A stretch of DNA of 37,945 nt from an uncultured Erysipelotrichaceae bacterium (GCA_902798595.1 CADBXE010000012.1:1-37945), one strand, 5' to 3'; numbered from the stretch's first letter, positions 7,120-17,357 are shown. The notes: generated by a model not told the origin, from the sequence alone. Made by a program: numbers and translations.

Positions 7120-8388
7120 ATGGAAAGAATTGATTACATTTTAGACTTTTGTAAAGAACTTGGTAAGCAGATGATTGTCTGCGGCGCTAATATCGAAAGA
7201 GTGGATCTCTGTATTGAACACCTCTGTCACGCTTATGGTCTACATGATGTGACATGTGCTAACTTGACTACTCGTATTTCTATTTCCGCTAAAGATGAGA
7301 AAAAGAATTATGCTCATCGTCAAACCGATATTCCACCTCAAGCTTTTAACTTAGAAAGACTAAAAAAACTTAATCACCTCTATTATCACGTTAAGGAACA
7401 TACACCAGACGAAAAGACTCTTTATGATTTGCTCCATGCAGTTAAATCTAACGACTTCCCGTGGTGGATTATGCTTGGTGGCTATTTAGTTGCAATGGCG
7501 GCATTAGCTAGAATCTTCTTAGCGGGTCCTGCGGAATTATTAATAGTTGAACTAAATACCGCTTTATTGTTCTTCCTTGGTAAATTATCTTCCAAGATTA
7601 GACTTAATAAAATCGTCACAAACTTTGTTTGTATGCTTCTATGCTCAACGATAGCAATACTGTTCTTTGCCGCTGGGTTTATCAAAAACTTCTACATAGT
7701 AGTTATTACGAATGCTTTCTTCTTGATACCAGGTATTCAAATGGTTAACTGCGCCAGAAACTTGTTGTGCGGTAACGAGATGAATGGTGTTATTGATTTG
7801 TTAAAAGTACTCTTAGAAGTCTGCACAATCGTGGCTGGTATGGCGGCTGCCTATGCTATGTTAGGTAAGCTAGCCGGCGAATCAATGATTCAGGATTTCA
7901 TTGATGCGTTAGGAAAGCAAAGCCTTTTACGTTCATTTGAACTAGTTGGCTTATCATTTATTGCATCCGCTGGCTTTGGCGTCGTCTTTAACATCCAATG
8001 GAAAGATTTGGTGTACGCTGCTGTTGGTGGCATGATTGTCAGAATTGTTTATATTTCCTTACAAGCAGCTTTACCAGATTATCGCTTTATTTTCACAATT
8101 GTTGCAGCGTTCTGTGCCGCTTTATATTCTGAAATCTTAGCTCTTTCAAAGAAAGAACCATCTGTTTTATATAGATATCCATCCATTATCCCACTTATTC
8201 CTGGTGACTTATTCTTCTATGTTGCCGCTGGTATCATTTGGGGCGATACTTCTTTAATTGCTACCCATGGTCCTGTCTTAGGCCTTGTTCTCATTGGTAT
8301 CTCCTTAGGATTCGTCTTATGTTCCACAATCGTTCACTATATTAGAAAATTCAAATTCTTAAGGACTTCCAACAATGAAGCAAAGTAA
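7120..8388 (+). CDS. ThrE/ThrP-type threonine/serine exporter family protein
   Basis: A 422-residue fused form of the ThrE family. The N-terminal part (about 1-120), with MIVCGANIERVDLCIEHLC, is the cytoplasmic segment preceding the DUF1212 membrane half. About ten hydrophobic helices follow, and the second half (about 270-410) matches the DUF3815 half. Many Bacillota split these halves into two genes; here they are one chain. Family role: proton-driven export of threonine and serine. The substrate is inferred only. It is first in a tight operon; its 3' end overlaps the next gene by 14 nt. Leaderless start at ATG 7120; an out-of-frame ATG lies at 7115. Confidence 0.82.
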   Translation: MERIDYILDFCKELGKQMIVCGANIERVDLCIEHLCHAYGLHDVTCANLTTRISISAKDEKKNYAHRQTDIPPQAFNLERLKKLNHLYYHVKEHTPDEKTLYDLLHAVKSNDFPWWIMLGGYLVAMAALARIFLAGPAELLIVELNTALLFFLGKLSSKIRLNKIVTNFVCMLLCSTIAILFFAAGFIKNFYIVVITNAFFLIPGIQMVNCARNLLCGNEMNGVIDLLKVLLEVCTIVAGMAAAYAMLGKLAGESMIQDFIDALGKQSLLRSFELVGLSFIASAGFGVVFNIQWKDLVYAAVGGMIVRIVYISLQAALPDYRFIFTIVAAFCAALYSEILALSKKEPSVLYRYPSIIPLIPGDLFFYVAAGIIWGDTSLIATHGPVLGLVLIGISLGFVLCSTIVHYIRKFKFLRTSNNEAK

Positions 8389-9208
8389 GAAACTAATCCT
8401 AGCGGTCAATGGCACGCTTATGCGTGGCTTAGAACTTGAGAATAATCTAAAAGCGGTTAACGCCGTTTTTCTTAAAGAAAGTCAAACAGAAAAAGCTTAT
8501 CGCTTATTTACCGTTGATGATAAATACCCAGCGATGGTTAAAGATGAAAAAGGCGCCGCAATTGATGTTGAATTATATGAAATCAGTGAAGAAGGAATGA
8601 AAGAAGTCCTTTCTAAAGAACCAGAAGGTTTAACCATTCAAGAGATTATTTTAATTGATGGTAGTAAAGTCCAAGGTGTCGTGGGTTTACCGTTTATCAT
8701 CGAAAATAGAAAAGAAATCACCAAATTTGGTGGCTGGAGAAATTATCTTGCCAGTAAAAAGAGAGATATGAAAAAGTTGTTCTTATATTGTTCCTATACA
8801 GGTAATGGCGATATCGTTGCCGAAACATTTAAAAATAAGGGCTACGATATTAGAAAGTTTGAAACTAAGAAAGGTTTGCCAAAATCATTCTTTTGGTCAA
8901 TGATGGTGGGTGGCTTCCAAGCGGGTATGAATAAGAAAGCCAAACTCAAACCTTTTGATCAAGACATCTCTATGTATGATGAGATTGTGATTGGCTCTCC
9001 AATATGGAACGCTAGGTTTTCTCCCGCTTTAAACGGCCTTCTAGCGACCTTAGACTTCTCAATGAAGAAGTTATCGTTTGTCTTCTGTTCCGGCTCAGGA
9101 GAAGGCCAAAAAGCAGTGGAACGCTTACAAAAAGAATATCCTGATGCTACCTATATCTTCTTGAAGGAACCAAAGAAGTATCCTGAAGAATTAAAGAAAC
9201 TAGATTAA
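8375..9208 (+). CDS. Fusion: AIG2/allophanate-hydrolase-C-like domain plus flavodoxin domain
   Basis: A 277-residue single reading frame. Residues 5-110 carry VNGTLMRGLELENNL, then AYRLFTVDDKYPAMV and a later DGSKVQGVV segment. This is the pattern of the C-terminal domain of allophanate hydrolase and of gamma-glutamylcyclotransferase-like folds. Residues 132-277 form a flavodoxin-like domain with an FMN phosphate loop at SYTGNGD (140-146), a hydrophobic strand with GSPIWNARFSPALNG, and CSGSGEG. An internal ATG at residue 132 (nt 8768-8770) could make a separate flavodoxin, but there is no stop between the domains. AAGGA lies 9 nt before the ATG, inside the ThrE gene. Role: probably redox or electron transfer through FMN; the function of the first domain is unknown. 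Confidence 0.7.
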   Translation: MKQSKKLILAVNGTLMRGLELENNLKAVNAVFLKESQTEKAYRLFTVDDKYPAMVKDEKGAAIDVELYEISEEGMKEVLSKEPEGLTIQEIILIDGSKVQGVVGLPFIIENRKEITKFGGWRNYLASKKRDMKKLFLYCSYTGNGDIVAETFKNKGYDIRKFETKKGLPKSFFWSMMVGGFQAGMNKKAKLKPFDQDISMYDEIVIGSPIWNARFSPALNGLLATLDFSMKKLSFVFCSGSGEGQKAVERLQKEYPDATYIFLKEPKKYPEELKKLD

Positions 9209-9210
9209 TT

Positions 9211-10356
9211 ATGAAAATTTGGGCAATTATCCGTAAAGTTATATATCTTTCACTCCTGATTGGCATCTTGATTGTTTTAGCCGTTCTTAAAAGGAATCCT
9301 GATGTTGCCGAAGGCATGACTCGCACTGCGATGCGCGGATATGGTCGAGCCGCTGCAACGGTTTCTTCACTTGTGCCATTTCTATCATTTACTGAACTAG
9401 TGGTTGTCGCTCTAGCGATTGCTTGTCTTGTCTTACTTATCTTAGCGATTATTGATTTCTTTAAAATCCGTTGGTTCAAAGCCATTAATAAGTTACTTGC
9501 TTTACCTTGCATCATTTTGACTGTTGTGGCCCTATATTCGTTTTCTTGCGAAGCGGCGTATAACAGAAAAGAGTTACCCTTGCCATATTACACAAACGAA
9601 GTAGCTCGTGATGACTTTTCTAAAATCTATAACTACTTTGCTGATGACTTAGATTATTGTGTTGACCAATTATCATTTAAAGAAAATGGTGATATTGAAG
9701 GCACAAAACTAGAAGATATCGCTAATGACTTAAAAGAAGCATACAAGATCATTGATGGAAATAGTTATTTTCATCCGCATTTTGGTTCGGTTAAACCAAT
9801 GGCGACATCTTTTATCTACCGCGAACTACAAATCACTGGTGTGACATTCTCTCCATTTGCAGAGGCTAATATCAACGTAATGAACACTAATGTAAATATT
9901 CCTTTTACTACTGCTCATGAACTTGCCCACACCAAAGGTGTTATGCGTGAAAATGATGCTAACCAATTAGCGTTTTATGTCTGCGTCAACAGTGACAAAC
10001 CATATATTAGATATTCCGCTTATGTAGCGTATTTCTATCAATTAACAAGTATGTGCAGTAGCTCATATCTTACCGAAGAACAATTAAATAACCTTAATCC
10101 TATCAGCGAACAATATAAGCAATACGTTAAGACGGTTAACTATGTTCATGACTTCTGGGAGAAACATGATTTGTTAGGCAACATTGGTGATTGGTTTAAT
10201 AATCTTTATATCAAGTCTAGTGGTGTTCCAGAAGGAACCAGTTCTTATCATGGAGGCACTGAATATGAATTCGATCCCGCCACTAATAAGTTTTATCCAT
10301 CAATGTATCAAAAACTATTCTTTGAAAAGTACTATCGCTTAAATCCGTCGGCGTGA
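9211..10356 (+). CDS. DUF3810-type membrane zinc metalloprotease
   Basis: A 381-residue protein with three hydrophobic helices in the first third (about 8-26, 62-84 and 94-113), then a soluble domain. That domain contains the zincin motif HELAH (His236, Glu237, His240) followed by the likely third ligand Glu247 in a RENDAN segment. This combination is characteristic of DUF3810. The catalytic domain should face outside or the membrane surface; the substrate is unknown. The gene begins 2 nt after the flavodoxin fusion and ends the ThrE operon. No strong ribosome-binding site, so it is probably translationally coupled. Confidence 0.78.
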   Translation: MKIWAIIRKVIYLSLLIGILIVLAVLKRNPDVAEGMTRTAMRGYGRAAATVSSLVPFLSFTELVVVALAIACLVLLILAIIDFFKIRWFKAINKLLALPCIILTVVALYSFSCEAAYNRKELPLPYYTNEVARDDFSKIYNYFADDLDYCVDQLSFKENGDIEGTKLEDIANDLKEAYKIIDGNSYFHPHFGSVKPMATSFIYRELQITGVTFSPFAEANINVMNTNVNIPFTTAHELAHTKGVMRENDANQLAFYVCVNSDKPYIRYSAYVAYFYQLTSMCSSSYLTEEQLNNLNPISEQYKQYVKTVNYVHDFWEKHDLLGNIGDWFNNLYIKSSGVPEGTSSYHGGTEYEFDPATNKFYPSMYQKLFFEKYYRLNPSA

Positions 10357-10366
10357 TAAATGCATA

Positions 10367-10397
10367 TTGTTAGGTAAATAAACAAAAACTCTATAAA
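10367..10397 (+). promoter_or_regulatory. Promoter of the DUF3737 operon (near-leaderless)
   Basis: TTGTTA (10367-10372) and TATAAA (10392-10397), spacer 19, then 8 nt to the ATG at 10406, with no Shine-Dalgarno. The spacer is long, so the -35 is uncertain. Confidence 0.45.
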
Positions 10398-10405
10398 ATA
10401 GCACT

Positions 10406-11263
10406 ATGAAGAAAGAACCACTTATTATTAAAAACGGTGACTATACTGGCGAAAGAGCGTTATTTATGACTCATAACGCTATTATTGAAAATGTCTTTTT
10501 TCATGATGGTGAATCACCTTTAAAGGAAAGTAGCGACTTAAAACTTAGTAATGTCACTTTCCAGTGGAAATATCCTCTCTGGTATTGTAATAACGTTGAA
10601 GTTATTAATTCCAAGTTTTTAGAAACCGCGAGAAGTGGCCTTTGGTATACACATCATTTAATAATGAAGGATTGCGTTATTGCCGCTCCTAAAGAATTTA
10701 GAAGAGCTAACGATATTACTATTATCAATAGTGATTTTAGCAATGCTCAGGAAACATTCTGGGATTGTCAAAACATCACCTTAAAGGATGTTAAAGTCAA
10801 AGGCGATTATTTCGCCATGAACTCTACAAACATCGAAGCTAACAATCTCACTGTTGATGGTAACTATCTCTTCGATGGCGCGAAGAACATTGTCATTAAG
10901 AATTCCGTCATTAATAGCAAGGATTCATTCTGGAATACAGAAAACGTTACCGTTATTAACTGCAAAATCATTGGTGAATACTTAGCGTGGAATTCTAAAA
11001 ACATAACATTTATCGATTGTGAAATATCGTCCTTGCAAGGACTTTGCTATATCAAAGGTTTGAAGATGGTGAACTGCAAGTTACTTGATACCACATTAAG
11101 TTTTGAATATTGTGAAGATATCGACGCAGATATCGTTGATGAAATCGTCTCTGTTAAAAATCCCACAAGTGGTGTGATAAGATGCAAAGGCGTTAAAGAA
11201 CTTATCATAGATAAGAATACACGTGATTTAAATAAAGCCTTCAAGTTAGAGATCGAGAAATAA
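10406..11263 (+). CDS. DUF3737 family right-handed beta-helix protein
   Basis: A 285-residue protein of short repeats of about 20 residues. Each has an N(V/I)-x-(V/I)-x-(N/D)-(C/S) rung and often an aromatic such as FWD, LWY or FWN, which is the pattern of a pentapeptide/right-handed beta-helix fold. The N-terminus, with IIKNGDYTGERALF, matches DUF3737. There is no signal peptide, so it is cytoplasmic. Family function is not established. It is first in an operon with the C-S lyase (1-nt gap) and the flavin-reductase-fold gene. Confidence 0.82.
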   Translation: MKKEPLIIKNGDYTGERALFMTHNAIIENVFFHDGESPLKESSDLKLSNVTFQWKYPLWYCNNVEVINSKFLETARSGLWYTHHLIMKDCVIAAPKEFRRANDITIINSDFSNAQETFWDCQNITLKDVKVKGDYFAMNSTNIEANNLTVDGNYLFDGAKNIVIKNSVINSKDSFWNTENVTVINCKIIGEYLAWNSKNITFIDCEISSLQGLCYIKGLKMVNCKLLDTTLSFEYCEDIDADIVDEIVSVKNPTSGVIRCKGVKELIIDKNTRDLNKAFKLEIEK

Positions 11264-11264
11264 T

Positions 11265-12410
11265 ATGAAATACGATTTTAACAAATTAAGCGAGAGAAGA
11301 CATACCGCTAGTGAAAAGTGGAATGTCTTGGATAATGAATTACCAATGTGGGTAGCAGACATGGATTTTATGGTTATGCCAGAGATTCAAGATGCTCTTA
11401 TTAAAGCGGCTAAAGACGCTAGCTATGGCTATACATATTGCACGGATGAATTCTTTAAAGCCTATCAATCATGGTGGAAGTCTCGTCACGATATCGAAAT
11501 CGATTATCGAAATATGGTTTTTGCCACTGGTGTTGTTTCCGCTTTAGATTCATTAGTGAGAACATTGACTAATGAAAACGATAACGTCATGATTCTTTCT
11601 CCTGTCTATAATAACTTCTTTACAGTTGTTACCAGTAACAAGAGGAATCTCGTTGTTTCTAATTTGATCTATCAAAATGATGAATTCATCATCGACTATG
11701 CAGATGTTGAAGAAAAGATAAAACGAAATAACGTTAAATTATTTATCTTCTGCAATCCACATAATCCAATCGGTAAAATATGGAATAAAGAAGATATTGA
11801 AAAACTATATAACATCCTTAAAAAGAACAATGTCCAAATGATTTCTGATGAGATACACTGCGACATTGTTGATCCTGGATGCCAATATGTTCCCGCTTTA
11901 AGCGTTGCTCATGACATCATCACTTGTCTTGCGCCAAGCAAGGTTTTTAACCTTGCGGGTTTACATTCCGCTGTCGCGGTGGTCAATGATTCAGCTATTA
12001 GAGAAAAAGTGCAAAAAGCTTTCTATCACGATGATATTGGTGAGCCAAACTATTTCTGCATCCCTGCAACAATTGTTGCCTATTCTCAAGGGGCGGAGTA
12101 TGTTGATGAATTAAATCAATACTTATATCAAAATAAACAGTATGTTAAAGAATTCTTAAAAGAGAAACTACCACATGTAAAGTTAGTTTCTGGACAAGCG
12201 ACATATTTACTATGGCTTGATATCTCTTATTACCAAATGCCAAGCGATGTCTTTGCTAAGGAATTAAGAAAAGAAACAGGTTTATATATTAATGATGGTC
12301 TCCATTATGGTCTTAATGGTGATAAATTTGTGAGAGTAAATATCGCAACAAGCTTAGATAATGTTAAAGATGGTATGTCTCGACTATATAACTTTTTGAA
12401 AGGAAGATAA
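11265..12410 (+). CDS. PatB/MalY-type PLP-dependent C-S lyase / aminotransferase
   Basis: A 381-residue fold-type I PLP enzyme. Visible: the N-terminal LPMWVADMDF motif that marks the MalY/PatB subfamily, NPHNPIG (about 164-170), DEIHCD (195-200) and the Schiff-base lysine in APSKVFNLAG (Lys226). Subfamily members cleave cystathionine or cysteine conjugates to pyruvate, ammonia and a thiol, and some act as aminotransferases. Full length for the family. It starts 1 nt after the DUF3737 gene and ends 1 nt before the next gene, so the three are one transcription unit. The physiological substrate is not determinable here. Confidence 0.92.
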   Translation: MKYDFNKLSERRHTASEKWNVLDNELPMWVADMDFMVMPEIQDALIKAAKDASYGYTYCTDEFFKAYQSWWKSRHDIEIDYRNMVFATGVVSALDSLVRTLTNENDNVMILSPVYNNFFTVVTSNKRNLVVSNLIYQNDEFIIDYADVEEKIKRNNVKLFIFCNPHNPIGKIWNKEDIEKLYNILKKNNVQMISDEIHCDIVDPGCQYVPALSVAHDIITCLAPSKVFNLAGLHSAVAVVNDSAIREKVQKAFYHDDIGEPNYFCIPATIVAYSQGAEYVDELNQYLYQNKQYVKEFLKEKLPHVKLVSGQATYLLWLDISYYQMPSDVFAKELRKETGLYINDGLHYGLNGDKFVRVNIATSLDNVKDGMSRLYNFLKGR

Positions 12411-12411
12411 T

Positions 12412-12975
12412 ATGCGTAAAGATTTTGGAGTACAAACATGGTTATGCCCAATGCCAGTTCTCATTATTGGCACTTATAATGAAGAAGGTGAACCAGATGC
12501 AATGAACGCTGCTTGGGGTGGCGTCTATGATTACAATCAAATTATGATTTGCTTATCATCACATCAAACGACAGACAATATTAGAAATAAGAAAGCCTTC
12601 ACAGTGAGCTTTGCCACTAAAGAAACAGTGACTGCTAGTGACTATGTTGGTATTGTTTCTTTTAAAAAAGAAAAAGATAAAATCAAAAAGAGTGGTCTTA
12701 AATATGAAAAAGCCGCTCACGTTGATGCCCCGTTATTTACTGATTACCCATTAACTCTTGAATGTGAATTAGTGGAAATTATTAACGAAGGAGAAGGTGG
12801 TGGAAACATCATCGCTAAAATCGTTAATGTCAGCGCTGATGAAAGAATCATTGAAGATGGTAATATCAATCCTGACAAAGCCCATTTCTTAGCGTTTGAT
12901 CCGATTAAAGCGGAATATAAAGAAATAGGTGCAACCGTCGCTAATGCCTTTAGAGAAGGTATGAAGCTTAAATAA
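12412..12975 (+). CDS. Flavin reductase-like (FMN-binding split-barrel) protein
   Basis: A 187-residue protein matching the flavin_reduct family. It has PMPVLIIGTYNEEGEPDAMN at the start, then CLSSHQTTDNIRNKKAFTVS, where flavin and phosphate contacts fall, and ADYVG-like ASDYVGIVS. Close relatives are small flavoproteins that reduce flavin or iron, or act as oxidoreductases of unknown substrate. AGGAAG precedes the ATG. It is third in the operon with the C-S lyase. The shared operon suggests a role in sulfur or redox metabolism, which is inference only. Confidence 0.85.
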   Translation: MRKDFGVQTWLCPMPVLIIGTYNEEGEPDAMNAAWGGVYDYNQIMICLSSHQTTDNIRNKKAFTVSFATKETVTASDYVGIVSFKKEKDKIKKSGLKYEKAAHVDAPLFTDYPLTLECELVEIINEGEGGGNIIAKIVNVSADERIIEDGNINPDKAHFLAFDPIKAEYKEIGATVANAFREGMKLK

Positions 12976-12977
12976 AA

Positions 12978-13000
12978 GAAAAGGACCTTTGGTCCTATTT
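12978..13000. terminator. Bidirectional terminator between convergent genes
   Basis: AGGACC (12982-12987) / GGTCCT (12991-12996) hairpin flanked by A-rich and T-rich arms, giving a T tract on both strands. It overlaps the last codons of recN. Confidence 0.75.
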
Positions 13001-14671
13001 TCTTTCCATTACCATTTCTTTCGCGTACTCTAGTTGTTTATCGGTCACTTTACCAGAGGAGATTAATGAAGCGACTTCATAAATCTTTTCGTCGAGAGAT
13101 AATTCTTTAATTGTGGTATATGTTCGATTATTGTTTACTTTTTTAGCAATGCGAATGTGGTGATCGCTTAAGCTTGCCACTTGTGGTAAGTGAGTGATGG
13201 TGATGACTTGATGAGAGAATGATAACTCTTTAATCTTTTTTGCTACCTTACTAGCGACATCGCCACTGATACCTGTATCGATTTCATCAAAGATGATGGT
13301 GTTAATCTTTTGGGCTTTCACATAAAGAAGCTTAATGGCTAACATGATACGACTTAATTCACCACCAGAAACGACTTTCGCTAATGGTTTTAGTCCTTCA
13401 CCGATATTTGTTTCGATATAGAATTCGATTGTATCAATACCATTATCACTAAAGATACTAATATCTAAGTCAGGATTCTTATCTTTACCGTTAATCATAA
13501 CGTTGAAACGGCAAGTCAATCCGAGTTCAGACAATGTCTTCTCTAAATCTTTTGTGATATTTAAACCAATGTCTTCCCTGACTTTATGCAAATCCATCGC
13601 GGATGTGTATGTATCTTCATAAATAGTGGAGAGTTTTTCTTTTTCCTCTTTTAAGAGAATAGAATAGTCTTCTTTGTACTTAAGTAACTCATTTAACTCG
13701 TCCTGGTACTTAATAAGTTCGTTGAAGTCCTTATTATATTTTTTCTTTAAGTTATTTATCGCATGTGAGCGTTCGATAAGCGCGTCTAAGTGTTCTGGAT
13801 CATAATTTAGATAACTGGCCTTGTGTTTGATTTCCTCAAACATATCTTCAAGTTCATAGTAGGCGTTATCTAGTCTAGATAAATATTCTTGGTATTCATT
13901 TTGATACTCAGAGAGCTTATTAACGTTTTCTTTAATTTGATAGATGTTACTTAAGGCTTCTCCATCCATTAACTCTTTAGATTCCATTAATAAGGAGTAA
14001 ATCTTATCGTAATTTTCAAGCAAGGTAATTTCAGAAGCAATCTCTTCTTCTTCGCCTTCTTTTAAATTAAGGGCTTTGATTTCATTAAAAGCGTATTCAT
14101 ATGCCTCTTGGTTTTTATTAAATTCATCTATACGTTTAACTAAACTATGGTAGGTGTCGCTTTGTTTCTTTAAATTAGCATAGTTATTAACATACTTATC
14201 AAGGTATTGATTAACTAATCTCGCATTAAAACCATCTACCATAGCGAGGTAATTCTCATTATTAAATAGCTTCACCATATCAAATTGCTGGTGAATATCC
14301 GCTATAAGAGACATGATGTTCTTTAAATCCGCGAGAGTAACAGTAGTGTCGTTGATTTTAACTACGTTTTTATTTGCGGAGATAGTTCTTTTAATCTCTA
14401 TAAGTCCATCTTTTTCAGGAATATTAGCTTTTTCCAATGCCGCTTTAACGATAGGACTTTGATTATCAAAAACACCAAGGACAATAGCCTTTTCTTCCCC
14501 TTGTCTAATCATTTCAGAAGCCGCTCTTTCGCCTAATAAGAGACCAATACAATCAATAATTAAACTCTTACCAGCACCTGTTTCGCCTGTTAAAACAGTG
14601 AGTCCGTCTTTAAAAGATATTTCGATATCTTCGATGATGGCAAAATTTTGTACTTTTAATTTTATTAACAT
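12995..14671 (-). CDS. recN: DNA repair protein RecN
   Basis: A 558-residue SMC-like ATPase. The N-terminal LKVQNFAIIEDIEISF and Walker A GETGAGKS (29-36) are followed by a long coiled-coil region (about 150-370). The C-terminal half has the ABC-type signature VVSGGELSR, the Walker B IIFDEIDTGISG and a final ITHLPQVAS, all typical of RecN. It acts in double-strand break repair by holding DNA ends with RecA. Full length. On the minus strand the ATG is preceded by TAGAAT only 6 nt away and by no Shine-Dalgarno, so its mRNA may be leaderless. No SOS box is evident in the upstream region. Confidence 0.96.
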   Translation of the reverse strand: MLIKLKVQNFAIIEDIEISFKDGLTVLTGETGAGKSLIIDCIGLLLGERAASEMIRQGEEKAIVLGVFDNQSPIVKAALEKANIPEKDGLIEIKRTISANKNVVKINDTTVTLADLKNIMSLIADIHQQFDMVKLFNNENYLAMVDGFNARLVNQYLDKYVNNYANLKKQSDTYHSLVKRIDEFNKNQEAYEYAFNEIKALNLKEGEEEEIASEITLLENYDKIYSLLMESKELMDGEALSNIYQIKENVNKLSEYQNEYQEYLSRLDNAYYELEDMFEEIKHKASYLNYDPEHLDALIERSHAINNLKKKYNKDFNELIKYQDELNELLKYKEDYSILLKEEKEKLSTIYEDTYTSAMDLHKVREDIGLNITKDLEKTLSELGLTCRFNVMINGKDKNPDLDISIFSDNGIDTIEFYIETNIGEGLKPLAKVVSGGELSRIMLAIKLLYVKAQKINTIIFDEIDTGISGDVASKVAKKIKELSFSHQVITITHLPQVASLSDHHIRIAKKVNNNRTYTTIKELSLDEKIYEVASLISSGKVTDKQLEYAKEMVMERK

Positions 14672-14677
14672 GTCTAT

Positions 14678-14683
14678 ATTCTA
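14678..14683 (-). promoter_or_regulatory. Possible -10 of recN (leaderless)
   Basis: TAGAAT on the minus strand, ending 6 nt before the recN ATG. The expected -35 position (14701-14706) reads TAACAT, a weak match. Confidence 0.35.
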
Positions 14684-14800
14684 ACCATTTCTATCTTAAA
14701 ATGTTACTAGTTTATAAATCAATACCGTATCGCTTATTTTTAAAATCAAAAATAGCCGACATGTCACCTAGTTTCGCAAAATAGTCTCATAAGAAAATCA

Positions 14801-14827
14801 TGTTACATTTGGGGGTTGAATGTAACA
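14801..14827. promoter_or_regulatory. Inverted repeat TGTTACATT-N9-AATGTAACA
   Basis: Perfect 9-bp arms (14801-14809 and 14819-14827) around a G-rich centre, in the 271-bp gap between divergent recN and the acidic membrane protein gene. The half-site TGTAACA recurs in the tetR promoter at 26505-26526, which suggests a shared regulator, although a hairpin in RNA is possible too. The rest of the gap is AT-rich, with a possible promoter TTGCAA (14888-14893), 17 bp, TAAATT (14911-14916). Confidence 0.5.
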
Positions 14828-14942
14828 AAAATGCCAGAAATAGGCGTTATATACACATATTTTCATCTTTTTATTTGCTTTTATATATTGCAAACGCGCG
14901 AAATAGGAATTAAATTAAAGTAAATAAGGAGATATTCTATCC

Positions 14943-16118
<1,176 letters not shown>

Positions 16119-16140
16119 TTCGTAACAAATAACAAAAAGA

Positions 16141-16167
16141 CCGCTAGCGCAAGTTAGCGGTTTTTTT
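16141..16167 (+). terminator. Rho-independent terminator
   Basis: CCGCTAGC (16141-16148), GCAA loop, GTTAGCGG (16153-16160), then seven Ts. Ends the 14943 gene. Confidence 0.9.
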
Positions 16168-16268
16168 ATTGATATAATCAAGCATTCTTTCCTTTTCCTA
16201 CTTTATTTATAAAAATAATAGGATTAAAATGAGGTATATTATTCCAAATAGGAGGAATCTACATTTAT

Positions 16269-17012
16269 ATGAAAAAGAAAAACCTTTTTGTCTCGTGTGC
16301 AGCATTAAGTCTTTTACTTTCTGCTTTAGTCGGTTGTAACAAACCAGCAGAAGAATCAAAACCTGCAAGCAAAAACCCAACAACAAGTCAAGTTGCTCCA
16401 AGCACAAAATCAAGCGCTCCAGCGTCTACATCTTCAAAGGCTCCAGCAGTTCCAACACCAGATGCCGCTCAAGCATTAGTTACACAAGAAGCTGTCGCAG
16501 CCGCTGATGGCAATGGTGAAACAATCACTTGGAGTGCCCAAGATGCCAATAAAGATGCATCCAGTGGTTTCGGTTCTGACGGCAAATTCAAAGCAGCGGG
16601 TGATTATGTCCAATTCACATTCAATGCTTCCATGAAGATGAAAGCTAGACTCTTTGTTGAAATGCCACCAAGAAACGGCTCCAGCGATTCAGCTTACAAC
16701 AGAGAGGCCAAAACAGGTAACCAATCCATTTGGTATGACTACTACAATGGACCAGATTGGAAATACACTGTCAGCATTAACACTATTGAAATTGATCAAA
16801 ACGCCATGCCTAAGTACAAAGTTGGCGATGCTGACGTTGATATGAAAGAATTAATGTATGAAGACTTCTTAGAAGAAGGCGCTTCAACACTCTTTGCTCC
16901 TTGGTTTGAATTTGACGTCTTAGCTGGTAGAAACACAATTAAGATTGAACGTTCACAAGGCTACTCAGTCAGCATGAAATCCTTCAAGGTTGTCGGTACA
17001 AAAGTTGCCTAA
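16269..17012 (+). CDS. Secreted lipoprotein, possible carbohydrate-binding-like beta-sandwich
   Basis: A 247-residue protein. It has a signal peptide with lipobox LVGC (Cys23), a low-complexity Ser/Thr/Ala/Pro linker (about 26-66), then a globular domain rich in beta and aromatic residues. The C-terminal pattern, FDVLAGRNTIKIERSQGYS then SFKVVG, together with DYVQFTFNA, resembles the way CBM6/CBM35-type modules end (aG-x-NtI-x-l). That match is by eye and unproven. An AGGAGG lies about 13 nt before the ATG, a longer gap than usual. It is monocistronic with its own terminator. Probably a membrane-anchored binding protein at the cell surface. Confidence 0.7.
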   Translation: MKKKNLFVSCAALSLLLSALVGCNKPAEESKPASKNPTTSQVAPSTKSSAPASTSSKAPAVPTPDAAQALVTQEAVAAADGNGETITWSAQDANKDASSGFGSDGKFKAAGDYVQFTFNASMKMKARLFVEMPPRNGSSDSAYNREAKTGNQSIWYDYYNGPDWKYTVSINTIEIDQNAMPKYKVGDADVDMKELMYEDFLEEGASTLFAPWFEFDVLAGRNTIKIERSQGYSVSMKSFKVVGTKVA

Positions 17013-17034
17013 TCTAAAAGATTAATGATTATTA

Positions 17035-17065
17035 AAACCGTTAGCATCCGCTAGCGGTTTTTTTC
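17035..17065 (+). terminator. Rho-independent terminator
   Basis: AAACCGTTAGC (17035-17045), ATCC loop, GCTAGCGGTTT (17050-17060), then a T run. Nearly the same stem sequence as the terminator at 16141-16160. Confidence 0.9.
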
Positions 17066-17116
17066 TTTATCCATAAGCAACAAAAAAAGACACATCTCTG
17101 TGTCTATCTAAATAAA

Positions 17117-17192
17117 TGGTGGCTCAGGCCGGGAGCGCGCCGGCGACACTCAGATTTTCAGTCTGATGCTCTACTAACTGAGCTACCGAGCC
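17117..17192 (-). tRNA. tRNA-Phe (GAA)
   Basis: On the minus strand a full cloverleaf: acceptor GGCTCGG/CTGAGCC, anticodon stem TCAGA/TCTGA with loop CTGAAAA (anticodon GAA), a GC-rich T arm, and encoded CCA after discriminator A. It lies 18 nt downstream of tRNA-Asp in the same direction, so the two are probably one transcript. Confidence 0.95.
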
Positions 17193-17210
17193 ATTTCTTT
17201 AAAAAAGCGC

Positions 17211-17286
17211 TGGCGGATCTGACGGGAATCGAACCCGCGGTCTTCTCCGTGACAGGGAGACATGTTAACCGCTACACCACAGATCC
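17211..17286 (-). tRNA. tRNA-Asp (GTC)
   Basis: Minus strand cloverleaf: acceptor GGATCTG/CAGATCC, anticodon stem TCTCC/GGAGA with loop CTGTCAC (anticodon GTC), T loop TTCGATT, discriminator G and encoded CCA. First gene of the tRNA-Asp/tRNA-Phe pair. Confidence 0.96.
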
Positions 17287-17357
17287 GTTTGTAACGCGCT
17301 TTAATATTATCATAGAAAATAATAATAAATGCAATAGGAAATTTTAACAAAATAAAA

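Noticed and set aside
16169..16181. TTGATATAATCAA as an Fnr box
   Set aside because: The spacing between half-sites is 3 instead of 4, and it coincides with a TATAAT; it is more likely chance or a -10 element.
16141..17060. Two nearly identical CCGCTAGC-type hairpins as a repeat family
   Set aside because: Both are followed by T runs directly after genes, so they are ordinary terminators; two copies do not show a dispersed repeat.
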